This document shows positions 32,991-40,888 of a stretch of 43,638 nucleotides of DNA, piece after piece. This DNA is from CAYFJO01 sp964343305 (GTDB lineage Bacteria; Planctomycetota; Planctomycetia; Pirellulales; Pirellulaceae). The translations under genes and the position numbers were made by a program. The number at the start of each line of letters is the position of its first letter. Position 1 is the first letter of the stretch. The DNA lies in the NCBI GenBank assembly GCA_964343305.1, contig CAYFJO010000040.1:1-43638 (forward strand). Direction: 5' to 3'. Under the pieces are notes generated by a model. It searched no databases and was not told the DNA's origin. It saw nothing but the letters and a program-made list of their open reading frames with translations.

Positions 32991-34121
32991 ATGCCGTTTA
33001 TGTTTCAAACGCTTACGTTAACGGTGATCTCCGCTGTGCTGCCCATCTTCTTCATAATGGGGGCGGCGATCTATATCATCTTGCGAGTTCGTGATGCCAG
33101 GGGATCGTTGCAAGATCCGCAATTGGGTGTGAAGTTTGCATTGCATTTGTTGATCACCATTGCCGCCATCATCGCCATCAACGGCACCGCGACGATCTTT
33201 GGTGATCTGTTGTCGATGGCCGCGGATGAGCAACCGTTCGGCTATCCAGCGGGACAGGGAATGGGATTCGGCAGAACATCGACCGCACAGTCGACCGAGT
33301 TTCCCAGCGAGATCGCTCGGATGGGATTCGGCATGCTGGTTGCCGGCATCGTCATGGCGGGAGCGGAAGTTTGGCTGTTGTACACGCGTACCAACGAGCG
33401 GAAGTGGCCGATGACTCGCCGTATTTTTGCGGGTTCCAGGTTGTTAATTCATGGCTTGGTGGTTACGGCGTTGTTGACCTTGTCGTTCATGGTGGCATTC
33501 TCAAGTGTTGAATCGGCTTCGATGTTTACGCAATCCCTTATGTTTACCGCATTGGGTCACCTTGCCGTTTGGACGGCTGCGTTGGCAATAGACTTCACGC
33601 TGCTGCAGATCTTCACAAAACAAGCGAACATACCCGGTGAAGACAGCCAATGTTTACAATGCGGCACGGATTTGCGCGGAGCTGTGATGCAAGGGAGCAC
33701 CGAGTGTCCGACATGTGAGGCTTCCGTTCCCCTAAGTGTAAAACGCCGTGTTACGTCGATGACAACTGGTCAACTCCAACCACAAACCGGGCAGCCGACG
33801 AGTCCCGTGAATCCGCAGGTTGATGTTGCCCCTCAGCTACAACCGGTTCAGCAACAACTAGCGCAACAGCCCGTTCAGCAACAACAAGGGCCAAAACAAC
33901 AACCAGCAGTGGCAGCCCCGCAAATTCAAACAACACCACAAACCCAACCTCATCAACAGCCCGCGACGCCTCAACAAAAGCCCGTTGCCCAGTCCAAACC
34001 CGCACAACAACCTCAGATTCAACCGCCACAGCAACCGCAAGTGCGTGCCACTCCTCAACAGAACCCCCAAACTCGCCGCCCGCCTCAAAACCCGCCCAAT
34101 CAACCACCCAGCGGCACGTAA
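32991..34121 (+). CDS. Polytopic membrane protein with zinc ribbon and Gln/Pro-rich tail
   Basis: The 376-residue product has four probable membrane segments (about residues 8-28, 46-70, 110-128 and 150-205, the last possibly two helices). A zinc ribbon CLQCGTDLRG...CPTC follows at about 222-245, and then a 120-residue tail almost wholly of Gln, Pro, Thr and Ala. The ribbon and tail should be cytoplasmic if the N terminus is outside. I do not recognise a family. The tail may be a flexible tether or a low-complexity scaffold; its DNA is CAA/CCA-rich but has no exact long tandem repeat. GAGGTGA precedes the ATG. It is followed by the DUF1549/DUF1553 gene 122 bases on, same strand. Confidence 0.78.
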   Translation: MPFMFQTLTLTVISAVLPIFFIMGAAIYIILRVRDARGSLQDPQLGVKFALHLLITIAAIIAINGTATIFGDLLSMAADEQPFGYPAGQGMGFGRTSTAQSTEFPSEIARMGFGMLVAGIVMAGAEVWLLYTRTNERKWPMTRRIFAGSRLLIHGLVVTALLTLSFMVAFSSVESASMFTQSLMFTALGHLAVWTAALAIDFTLLQIFTKQANIPGEDSQCLQCGTDLRGAVMQGSTECPTCEASVPLSVKRRVTSMTTGQLQPQTGQPTSPVNPQVDVAPQLQPVQQQLAQQPVQQQQGPKQQPAVAAPQIQTTPQTQPHQQPATPQQKPVAQSKPAQQPQIQPPQQPQVRATPQQNPQTRRPPQNPPNQPPSGT

Positions 34122-34243
34122 ATTCGACAGACTGTGTGAGGAAGAATTACGACGCCAAGGCATGACAAATATTTGTGGATCACGTGTTGCTAATCTGGTA
34201 TGCTAGGCGGACTCGTCTTTCGACCTACCCCGACGGAAATCCC

Positions 34244-35875
34244 ATGCACAAGCTTCTCCTACTGCTGTTTGGATTACCGGCATTACTCACACTCTGCGAT
34301 GATGCCGCCGGTGAACCGTTGAGATCCGCGATTGACGCTCACATTCAAACCGCGTGGCTGGCGAACAAGATCACACCAGCCGAGCCTGCGTCGGATGCCG
34401 AGTTCCTGCGCCGCATCCATCTCGATTTGCACGGCGTGATTCCCACGTACGATCAAGCGATTGAGTTTCTCGCCGACGCCAGTCCGGACAAACGCGAAAA
34501 GCTGATCGATCGGTTGCTGGACGATCCACGTTATGCCGTCCACTCAAGCGACATTTGGGACATGGTCTTGTTCGGCCGCAATCCACCGGGATTCTACGCT
34601 CGCGTTCGACCGGATTTCAAACGCTGGGTGCGAGAGCAGTTCGAGCAGAACGTTGCGTACGACAAGTTCGTCGAAGCGATGTTGAAGGCCGAAGGCAACA
34701 CGATCGACGACGGCGCGCCGACATTTCTAATTCAATACGATCGCAAGCCCGAAGATGCCGCCGTGGCGGTCACGAAAAACTTCCTCGGCGTGCAACTCGA
34801 ATGTGCCCGCTGCCACGACCATCCCTTCGAGGATTACACGCAAGTTGACTTCTACGGCATGGCGGCGTTTTACGCACGGTTGGAGTGGGTCGAGGTCGGC
34901 AAGAAGGGCAAAGACAAAAAGATGGCCGCTGGCGAGAAGAACCTCGGCGACGTGCTGTTCACCGGTCCGGCGATCGATCAAAAGCCCGGTCAGAAAGGCG
35001 AACCCGTTCCCGCCAAGTTTATGAAAGGGGATGCGGTGGTCGAACCGGAGTTGCCCGAAGGTTTTGAGGAGCCTCGTCGTTTTCCTAGCGGCAAGGCCCC
35101 GCCCAAGCCAAAGTTTTCGCGCAAAGACACTCTAGCCGCCTGGATCGCGACGGCCGACAATCCTTTTTTTGCACATGCGGCGGCCAACCGAATTTGGGGT
35201 CAGTTCATGGGAAAAGGAATCGTGCATCCGGTCGATGATATGCGGCCGTCGAATCCGCCGAGCCATCCCGAGTTGCTCGACGCGCTAACGAAGTACTTGG
35301 TCGACAATCAATTCGATCTCAAGTCGCTGATCTGCGAAATTGTCAACAGCAAGACTTACCAATTGTCATCTGGCGGAGCGGTCGAAATTGAAATGCCGCT
35401 GCGGTACGAACGTGCCCGCTATCGTCCGCTGTCGGCCGAAGAGCTATATGAGTCATGGCAAGAGGTGGGCGGAATCAACGCGTCGCTTGCCGCCGCTGGT
35501 CAAAAACCAGACGAAAAACGCTTCGCAATCAAAGGAATGACCTGGGACTATTTCCGCCGCTACTTTGGCTACCCAACCGACGGAGCTGGCAATTTTCAAG
35601 GCGGCATATCCGAGCATTTGTTCCTGAACAACGGTCAAGTTCATCAGATGATCACCAAGCAAAAGGGTGGTTTGCACGAGACGATGAGCAAGTCCGAGGA
35701 CCCATGGGACGAGCGAGTCGAGCGCATGTTTGTCCAAGTTCTGTCTCGTCGCCCGACGATGGAAGAAGTAGAGGAGTTCGTTGCACATCTGTCCGCGCCA
35801 GACGATGCCAGCAACCGATTGCATGAAGCGATCTGGACGTTGATGACCTGCAGCGAGTTTCGGTTTAATCACTAG
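34244..35875 (+). CDS. DUF1549/DUF1553 exported protein
   Basis: The 543-residue exported product (signal peptide about 1-23) has the planctomycete-typical DUF1549 domain (about 30-230) with FLRRIHLDLHGVIPT, FVEAMLKAEG and the hallmark ECARCHDHPFEDYTQVDFYGMAAFYARLEW. A variable Lys/Pro-rich linker is followed by DUF1553 (about 300-540) with NPFFAHAAANRIWGQFMGKGIVHPVDDMRPSNPPSHPELLDAL split over residues 310-355, and MFVQVLSRRPT. The CARCH sequence resembles a c-type heme site, but whether heme binds is not established. Function is unknown. The start at 34244 follows ACGGAAA; the 23-codon upstream extension is not signal-like. DUF1501 and WD40 genes follow on the same strand, the usual gene set. 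Confidence 0.9.
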   Translation: MHKLLLLLFGLPALLTLCDDAAGEPLRSAIDAHIQTAWLANKITPAEPASDAEFLRRIHLDLHGVIPTYDQAIEFLADASPDKREKLIDRLLDDPRYAVHSSDIWDMVLFGRNPPGFYARVRPDFKRWVREQFEQNVAYDKFVEAMLKAEGNTIDDGAPTFLIQYDRKPEDAAVAVTKNFLGVQLECARCHDHPFEDYTQVDFYGMAAFYARLEWVEVGKKGKDKKMAAGEKNLGDVLFTGPAIDQKPGQKGEPVPAKFMKGDAVVEPELPEGFEEPRRFPSGKAPPKPKFSRKDTLAAWIATADNPFFAHAAANRIWGQFMGKGIVHPVDDMRPSNPPSHPELLDALTKYLVDNQFDLKSLICEIVNSKTYQLSSGGAVEIEMPLRYERARYRPLSAEELYESWQEVGGINASLAAAGQKPDEKRFAIKGMTWDYFRRYFGYPTDGAGNFQGGISEHLFLNNGQVHQMITKQKGGLHETMSKSEDPWDERVERMFVQVLSRRPTMEEVEEFVAHLSAPDDASNRLHEAIWTLMTCSEFRFNH

Positions 35876-35910
35876 CTGAAGACAAACCGAATTCTTAACA
35901 AAAGGAAACA

Positions 35911-36049
35911 AAGCAAACGAAGTTTGACGAGATCCTTTGTAGCTGCGTTCGCCAGAACGCGGATCCGACATAGCAGTTGACCGCACTCTGGCGAGTGCGG
36001 CTACGGTTACGAAACGAGATCAAGAATCCTTTGTTACCTTCGTTTGCTT
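35911..36049. repeat. Nested palindromic repeats between DUF1553 and DUF1501 genes
   Basis: The outer pair is AAGCAAACGAAG (35911-35922) and CTTCGTTTGCTT (36038-36049), a perfect 12-base inverse. The inner pair is GTAGCTGCGTTCGCCAGAACG and CCGCACTCTGGCGAGTGCGGC, imperfect inverted copies over 35939-36004. ATCCTTTGT occurs directly repeated at both flanks of the inner element, which could be a target-site duplication or a shared repeat end. It separates two genes normally co-transcribed. Confidence 0.7.
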
Positions 36050-36072
36050 CTGCCCAAAAACGGAGACAACTT

Positions 36073-37338
36073 ATGCTATGTCCAACTCGCGAACACGTTA
36101 GCCGCCGCGCGTGGCTCAAAGGAACGCTTGGCACGGCTGCAGGTGCGACGTTGATGAACTGGGGCGGCCTCACGACATCCGCATTTGCCGCCGAAAACAT
36201 TCAAAAGAAACACAAACACTGCATCCTAATTTGGCTCAACGGCGGTGCCAGTCAATTCGAAACGTTCGACATGAAAGTCGGCCGTCCGACCGGCGGCTTG
36301 TTCCGTGAGATCTCAACAAATCTCGCCGGCACGCGCATTTGTGAATTGATGCCCAACATGGCCGAGCGGATGGACAAGATCGCGGTCATTCGTTCGATGC
36401 ACACGTCACAGATCGACCACCCCGGCGGTATCTACCTCATGCACACGGGTTACTCGCAAGTGGCCAATGTTCGGTTTCCCGAAATTGGCGCGATTGTGGC
36501 CAAGTATTGCGGCGACCCGAATTCGGATTTGCCAAACTTCATCAAGATTTCGTCCAACGGCAACGCTGGGTCCGGCTTCCTCGGCCCAAGGTATCAACCG
36601 TTCGGTCTCGACAGAGACGGCCGATTGCCGACCTTCTCCCAGTCGCGGCTCGATCCCACGGTCGAAGCTCGTCGACATTCGTTACGTGACTTTATGGAAG
36701 AAAAATTTGCCAGCAGCCACAAAGTCGAAGTGGCTCGCATGCACCGCGAAGCGTACGAACGATCTCGCCGCTTGCAAAATGTCCTGCCCGCGTTCGACAC
36801 CGACCAGGAATGGGAAAAGAACAAAGACAAGTACGGCGACACCAAGTTTGGCCGGCGATGTCTGATCGCTCGCTCGTTGGTCGAGTCGGGCGTTTCGTTC
36901 GTCGAGGTCGGTCAGAGCGGCTATGACACGCACGCAGACAATTTCGAAGGTCACAAAGCCAAAGTGCCCACGATGGATCAGGCGTGGGCTGCGTTAATCG
37001 ACGATCTGCAAGAGCGCGGATTATATGATGACACATTGATCGTCTGGATGGGGGAGATTGGCCGGACGCCGCGAATCAACAACCGCAGCGGCCGCGATCA
37101 TTACGTCCGTTGTTGGAGCGCGGCACTGGCCGGCGCGGGAGTCAAAGGCGGATTGGTTTACGGCGAGTCGGACAAAGATGGCGTCGATGTGAAGGACAAC
37201 CCGGTCACGGAAGCCGATTTCTTCGCGACGATTTATAAGTCGTTGGGCGTCGATCCGGATATCGAAAACTATTCCGGCGTACGACCCATTCCGCTCGCCC
37301 CGTTTGGCCACGAAGTGGTCGAAGACCTTTTGGTGTAA
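36073..37338 (+). CDS. DUF1501 Tat-exported protein
   Basis: The 421-residue product has a Tat leader (SRRAWLKGTLGTAAGATLMNW) and the DUF1501 body, related to the alkaline-phosphatase/sulfatase superfamily. It has HCILIWLNGGASQFETFDMK at the start, RSMHTSQIDHPGG, GQSGYDTHADNF, and near the end VWMGEIGRTP and SGRDHY. These residues (Asp/His sets) probably bind metal, but activity is not established. It is nearly always paired with DUF1549/DUF1553 proteins in planctomycetes, and here it follows one. The start at 36073 has GGAG upstream and begins just before the twin arginines; the frame back to 35977 crosses a palindromic repeat. Confidence 0.9.
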   Translation: MLCPTREHVSRRAWLKGTLGTAAGATLMNWGGLTTSAFAAENIQKKHKHCILIWLNGGASQFETFDMKVGRPTGGLFREISTNLAGTRICELMPNMAERMDKIAVIRSMHTSQIDHPGGIYLMHTGYSQVANVRFPEIGAIVAKYCGDPNSDLPNFIKISSNGNAGSGFLGPRYQPFGLDRDGRLPTFSQSRLDPTVEARRHSLRDFMEEKFASSHKVEVARMHREAYERSRRLQNVLPAFDTDQEWEKNKDKYGDTKFGRRCLIARSLVESGVSFVEVGQSGYDTHADNFEGHKAKVPTMDQAWAALIDDLQERGLYDDTLIVWMGEIGRTPRINNRSGRDHYVRCWSAALAGAGVKGGLVYGESDKDGVDVKDNPVTEADFFATIYKSLGVDPDIENYSGVRPIPLAPFGHEVVEDLLV

Positions 37339-37345
37339 CAACCAA

Positions 37346-37403
37346 GTAGGACGGATTGCCAATCCGTCCCTACATCCAATCGGACGGATTAGCAATCCGT
37401 CCC
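37346..37403. repeat. GTAGGACGGATT palindromic repeat, double copy
   Basis: GTAGGACGGATTGCCAATCC and GTCCCTAC form a near-perfect palindrome (37346-37373), followed by a second, CGGACGGATTAGCAATCCGT (37381-37400). It occupies the whole gap between DUF1501 and WD40 and would form two hairpins in the WD40 leader, ending nine bases before its ATG. Confidence 0.75.
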
Positions 37404-37411
37404 ACAGAATC

Positions 37412-38608
37412 ATGAATCCAGCCAAATCAAAATACGTGTGGCAGCTCTCATTCGAAGGTGCGTGGACGACATCGGTCGCATTCCTCGGCGGCAGTAATCA
37501 AGTCGCGGCGGGCAATCGTGAGGGTCAAATCTATATCTGGGATCTGCCCGCAGATCCGCCAGCCGAAGAAGGCAAAAGAGAAGGCGAACCCAGCGACTTT
37601 GCACCACTCCGACGACTCGACGGTCACACCAACGCCATCTCACATTTGATCACTGCGGACGATGGCAAGACTCTCATCTCTACCAGCCTAGATCGCACGA
37701 TTCGCATCTGGGACATGAACTCGTCGCCCATAGGCAGCGCCGAAGTCGTGCTGGACAAGAGCAATCGCCAGCGCAAAGCTCGCAACGTTCCTTCGGCCGA
37801 GAGGCCCAAGATCTTGGAAGCGCCCGGCGTGAAGGTCGAGGTCGTTAGTACAAGCCAAGTATTGGAAGGCCACAAGGAATGGATCAAGGCACTGGGCATT
37901 AGTGGCGACGGCAAACGAATAATCAGTGGCGACGACGCTTGCCTGACGATCGTTTGGGATCTGGCATCGCGCAAACAAATTTCAAGTTGGACAGGTCACG
38001 ACCGAGTCTGGGTAAGTTCCGCCGCGTTGTCGCCTGACGGCAAGATCGCCTTCACCGCCGAATACGCCGGTCGACGAAGCAGTTTTGACGTTCCCGCCGC
38101 TCAAGCCAGATTGTGGAACGTCGAAGACGGCTCGATGAAGTTAGACCTGTTGAAAGTCTGGTCGCCAAAGACCAAAGACGAAGATCGCGGCGACACCTAC
38201 GCCTATGGTCGAGTTTGGGGCGAGTTTATGGGGCGCGGCTTGGTGAGTGCATGTTTCTCACCCGACGGAAAACTGATCGCAGCCGCCCAAGGTGGAGAAA
38301 CATCAACCGGCAAGATTCAACTGATCGATGTTGAATCGGGCAAGATTGTTCGCACGATCTCTGGCCACCGCAGCGGCGCGTGCGACGTAAAATTCTCAGC
38401 GGATGGAAAATACGTTTTGACCAGCGGTCGAGACACCGTGGTCCGCGTGCTGCAAGTCGAAGACGGCAAAGAAGTCGCTACGCTGGGCAAAGGCCGCGGC
38501 GGCCAATTCAAAGATTGGTTGTACTCGATCGCCATCTCGCCCGACCAACGCTGGGTCGCGGCTGCTGACATCGCGGGATATGTCCAACTGTGGCGTTTCG
38601 AAGCGTAA
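37412..38608 (+). CDS. WD40-repeat protein, cytoplasmic-looking
   Basis: The 398-residue product consists of WD40 repeats (about seven blades): IYIWDLP, LDGHTNAISHLIT...TIRIWDM, LEGHKEWIKALGIS...TIVWDLA, WTGHDRVWVSSAALSPDGK, SGHRSGACDVKFSADGK and the closing VQLWRF. There is no signal peptide, so it should act in the cytosol as a scaffold, unlike its exported neighbours. The start at 37412 has no good ribosome site, because the preceding bases belong to the palindromic repeat. The open frame upstream to 37304 overlaps the DUF1501 end and encodes the repeat (GRIANPSL, GRISNPSH), so it is not coding. Confidence 0.88.
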   Translation: MNPAKSKYVWQLSFEGAWTTSVAFLGGSNQVAAGNREGQIYIWDLPADPPAEEGKREGEPSDFAPLRRLDGHTNAISHLITADDGKTLISTSLDRTIRIWDMNSSPIGSAEVVLDKSNRQRKARNVPSAERPKILEAPGVKVEVVSTSQVLEGHKEWIKALGISGDGKRIISGDDACLTIVWDLASRKQISSWTGHDRVWVSSAALSPDGKIAFTAEYAGRRSSFDVPAAQARLWNVEDGSMKLDLLKVWSPKTKDEDRGDTYAYGRVWGEFMGRGLVSACFSPDGKLIAAAQGGETSTGKIQLIDVESGKIVRTISGHRSGACDVKFSADGKYVLTSGRDTVVRVLQVEDGKEVATLGKGRGGQFKDWLYSIAISPDQRWVAAADIAGYVQLWRFEA

Positions 38609-38678
38609 AGCGAGCCAGTTCGAAGTTTGTTGGCAATCTTGGCAATTGAGTTTGGATCGCTGGCTGTCTTCACTCTCA

Positions 38679-39497
38679 TCATGATTGCAGTTCTCGGTTG
38701 ATCGTAACCAGCAACTCTTGATAAACCGATTCGACGATCGCTTCGTTGACGCTCGTAGATTCTTGGCCAGCGCCGGCAAGCAATACTAGGTGGGCAAGCT
38801 GATTGATTTGTCGCGGGATGCCTTCGCACAGTTCGTGCAGGCGGTTGGTTGCGCCGTCGTCGAACACCGGCTCAGTGCGACCGGCTTCCGACAGGCAATG
38901 CGACAGATAGTCCGACGTCTCGGATTCTTGCCAGCAGCCGAGTTCAACACGCAATTCGGCGAGGTCTAAGAGACGGTGGTCTAACTTCTCGCCACGATGG
39001 CCGGTCGACGTCACGATGACGGTTACTCGCGAGTCGAGTGACGGGTCGACTTGAACCAACCGAATGATATGAGTGATGATATCGGCCGACCCTTGATCGA
39101 CGTCATCCAAAAGGAAAACCGTCGAAATCTGTTGGTACCGATTTTCGATCAATCGATCGACGATCGCTCGCCAGATTTGAAATGTGGGTGCGTCTTGGCG
39201 CAGTTTCGTGCCCAGTTGCGAAGCAATCGTCCATTCGAATTCGGCGACGGAAATGCCCAGTAGGCTGAGGCTGACGACCGCGTGGCCTTGTGTTGCAAGC
39301 TCGCGGGCAAACACCTTCTGCAAAAACGACTTACCGCTGCCGTGCGGACCGGAGAGCAAGCCCAGGCGACGATGGTTGTCGACGAGGTATTGCAGCCGCG
39401 CAAGCGCCTCGTCGTGTGTCGCCGATTTGTAATAATGGTTGGGATCGAGCGAAGTGCGAAATGGCGGTTCGCTCAGTCCCCAATACGTCTGGTACAT
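38679..39497 (-). CDS. ExeA-like AAA ATPase
   Basis: The 272-residue product begins MYQTYWGLSEPPF, the standard opening of ExeA/GspA-type AAA ATPases. It has Walker A SGPHGSGKS (49-57), Walker B TVFLLDDVDQ and a sensor region VIVTSTG, and ends with a helical lid (GIPRQINQLAHLVLLAG). The peptidoglycan-binding and membrane parts of full-length ExeA are missing, so it is a stand-alone soluble ATPase, as often seen in planctomycetes. No type II secretion gene is adjacent. The TniB transposition ATPases are related, but no transposase is near. It is divergent from rsmE with a 111-bp gap. Confidence 0.82.
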   Translation of the reverse strand: MYQTYWGLSEPPFRTSLDPNHYYKSATHDEALARLQYLVDNHRRLGLLSGPHGSGKSFLQKVFARELATQGHAVVSLSLLGISVAEFEWTIASQLGTKLRQDAPTFQIWRAIVDRLIENRYQQISTVFLLDDVDQGSADIITHIIRLVQVDPSLDSRVTVIVTSTGHRGEKLDHRLLDLAELRVELGCWQESETSDYLSHCLSEAGRTEPVFDDGATNRLHELCEGIPRQINQLAHLVLLAGAGQESTSVNEAIVESVYQELLVTINRELQS

Positions 39498-39608
39498 CCA
39501 GCGTCTCCGCTCGCCGTTGTGCTAGCAGCGGCGCAACGTCAGCTTGCAGGTCGAAAAATCCTTAACTCTTTCCTAATCGGTAAAGTCGCTCATCGCACTT
39601 AAACCAAA

Positions 39609-40307
39609 ATGTCACGCCGCTTTTTCGTAGAAACGCCGATCGAGACGGACGAAGTGCTGCTGGCCGGCAGTGAGGCTCATCACTTGATTCATGTCATGCG
39701 GGCCAAAGCGGGCGATGAAGTAGTGCTGTTCGACGGCAGCGGTGCGGAGTTCTCGGCGCATGTCGCGCAAATTGGCCGTAACGAAGTGCGATGTGAAGTT
39801 GTTTCCCGCACGGAGATCGATCGTGAATTGCCCTTTCAACTGACGCTGGGCGTTGCGCTGCCCAAAGGTGAGCGTCAACGTTGGTTGGTCGAGAAAGCAG
39901 TCGAGTTAGGAGTTACAGAGATCGTCCCGCTCGTCACGGCACGAAGCGTTGCCCAGCCGACCGGGCACGCCATCGCACGACTCAAGCGGGCTGTCATCGA
40001 AGCTTCCAAACAGTGTGGACGCAATTGCCTGATGAGAATTGGTCCGCCCGCGCCTCTGAATCAATACCTTGCCAATACCGGTATCGACGAGTTGTGCCTG
40101 ATTGCCATCCCTGATAGTGAATCGCGTCAGCTTGGTGGCTCGCGCAATTCCTATCGCATCGCCATTGGTCCGGAAGGTGGTTTTACGGGCGAAGAGATTC
40201 ATCAGGCACGAGACAGCGGCTGGCAATCTTATAGCCTCGGTCCCAGAATCCTGCGAACGGAAACAGCGGCTCTCGCCTTGACATCCGTCATCGTGAACAT
40301 TGACTGA
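39609..40307 (+). CDS. rsmE: 16S rRNA (uracil-1498-N3) methyltransferase
   Basis: The 232-residue SPOUT-family enzyme methylates N3 of U1498 of 16S rRNA using S-adenosylmethionine. An N-terminal PUA-like domain has RRFFVETP and HHLIHVMRAKAGDEVVLFDG. It is followed by the knotted methyltransferase domain with ALPKGERQRWLVEKAVELGVTEIVPL, EASKQCGRN, IAIGPEGGFTGEEI and LGPRILRTETAALAL. The length is normal. Its TGA forms the left end of a hairpin shared with the convergent gene's stop. Confidence 0.95.
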   Translation: MSRRFFVETPIETDEVLLAGSEAHHLIHVMRAKAGDEVVLFDGSGAEFSAHVAQIGRNEVRCEVVSRTEIDRELPFQLTLGVALPKGERQRWLVEKAVELGVTEIVPLVTARSVAQPTGHAIARLKRAVIEASKQCGRNCLMRIGPPAPLNQYLANTGIDELCLIAIPDSESRQLGGSRNSYRIAIGPEGGFTGEEIHQARDSGWQSYSLGPRILRTETAALALTSVIVNID

Positions 40308-40325
40308 TCGGCTTCAGGCCGATCA
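40305..40325. terminator. Bidirectional hairpin built from two opposing stop codons
   Basis: TGATCGGC-TTCAG-GCCGATCA is a perfect eight-base stem with a five-base loop. Its first three bases are the rsmE stop codon, and its last three are the stop of the convergent gene on the other strand. It can fold in either transcript. There is no U-tract, so it may block exonucleases or slow polymerase rather than act as a full intrinsic terminator. Confidence 0.6.
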
Positions 40326-40802
40326 CTCTTCGATCTTCACGATCTTGCCAAACATGTGTCCGCCGACTTTTCCATGTGACCAGGTGCCTGCGTACTTGCC
40401 GTTGTAGAATAACACGCGTGCGCTAAAGGGACCTTGATTCAAAATGGTAAGGTCCGTCAGTGTGATCATGGGCGTGTCGTTGCCGGCCCATTTGACCTCC
40501 AGCGGCAGCGGAACTTCGTAGTCGTTCTTGCCGTATTTGATGCGAGCGTGGAACAGCCAGTAGTCGCCTTTCTCGGTTTTCGACACTTTGCTGATCGTGT
40601 ACTCCTCTTCGCGCAGCGGCTGGCCCTCTTTGCCGGTGATCGTAAAACTGCCGACCAGCTTGACGCCCGACAGCATTTCTTCAAATTTCTTGTACCGCGC
40701 TTGTTGATCATCTTCCCCGGCCTTGTCGTCTGCCGGCAATGAACCTGCGCCACACAAGAAAGCGGTTACGATGACAAGACTACCGAGTTTTGCACGATTC
40801 AT
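40323..40802 (-). CDS. Small secreted protein of unknown function
   Basis: The 159-residue product has a signal peptide (about 1-24, ending near SLPADD) and a mature beta-rich domain with FTITGKEGQPLREEEYTI, GDYWLFHARIKYGKNDYEVPLPLEVKWAGNDTP split over residues 75-110, and a Gly/His-rich end (YAGTWSHGKVGGHMFGKI). I recognise the general type (planctomycete secreted proteins of about 150-180 residues) but no function. It may be a lipocalin-like or binding domain. GGAG precedes the ATG at 40802; the frame extends to 41099 over the end of tgt and is not coding there. It lies 87 bases downstream of tgt on the same strand. Confidence 0.82.
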   Translation of the reverse strand: MNRAKLGSLVIVTAFLCGAGSLPADDKAGEDDQQARYKKFEEMLSGVKLVGSFTITGKEGQPLREEEYTISKVSKTEKGDYWLFHARIKYGKNDYEVPLPLEVKWAGNDTPMITLTDLTILNQGPFSARVLFYNGKYAGTWSHGKVGGHMFGKIVKIEE

Positions 40803-40888
40803 GAAATAGTTCTCCTCAAATGGCGAGTCGACATGGGACATTGGAAGGACGCAATCATTATCGCAAACTCCGCGCGGTTGTTCAACGA

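Noticed and set aside
34800..34830. CARCH in the DUF1549 protein as proof of a cytochrome c
   Set aside because: The motif is a fixed part of DUF1549, but heme binding has not been shown to my knowledge and no axial ligand can be assigned.
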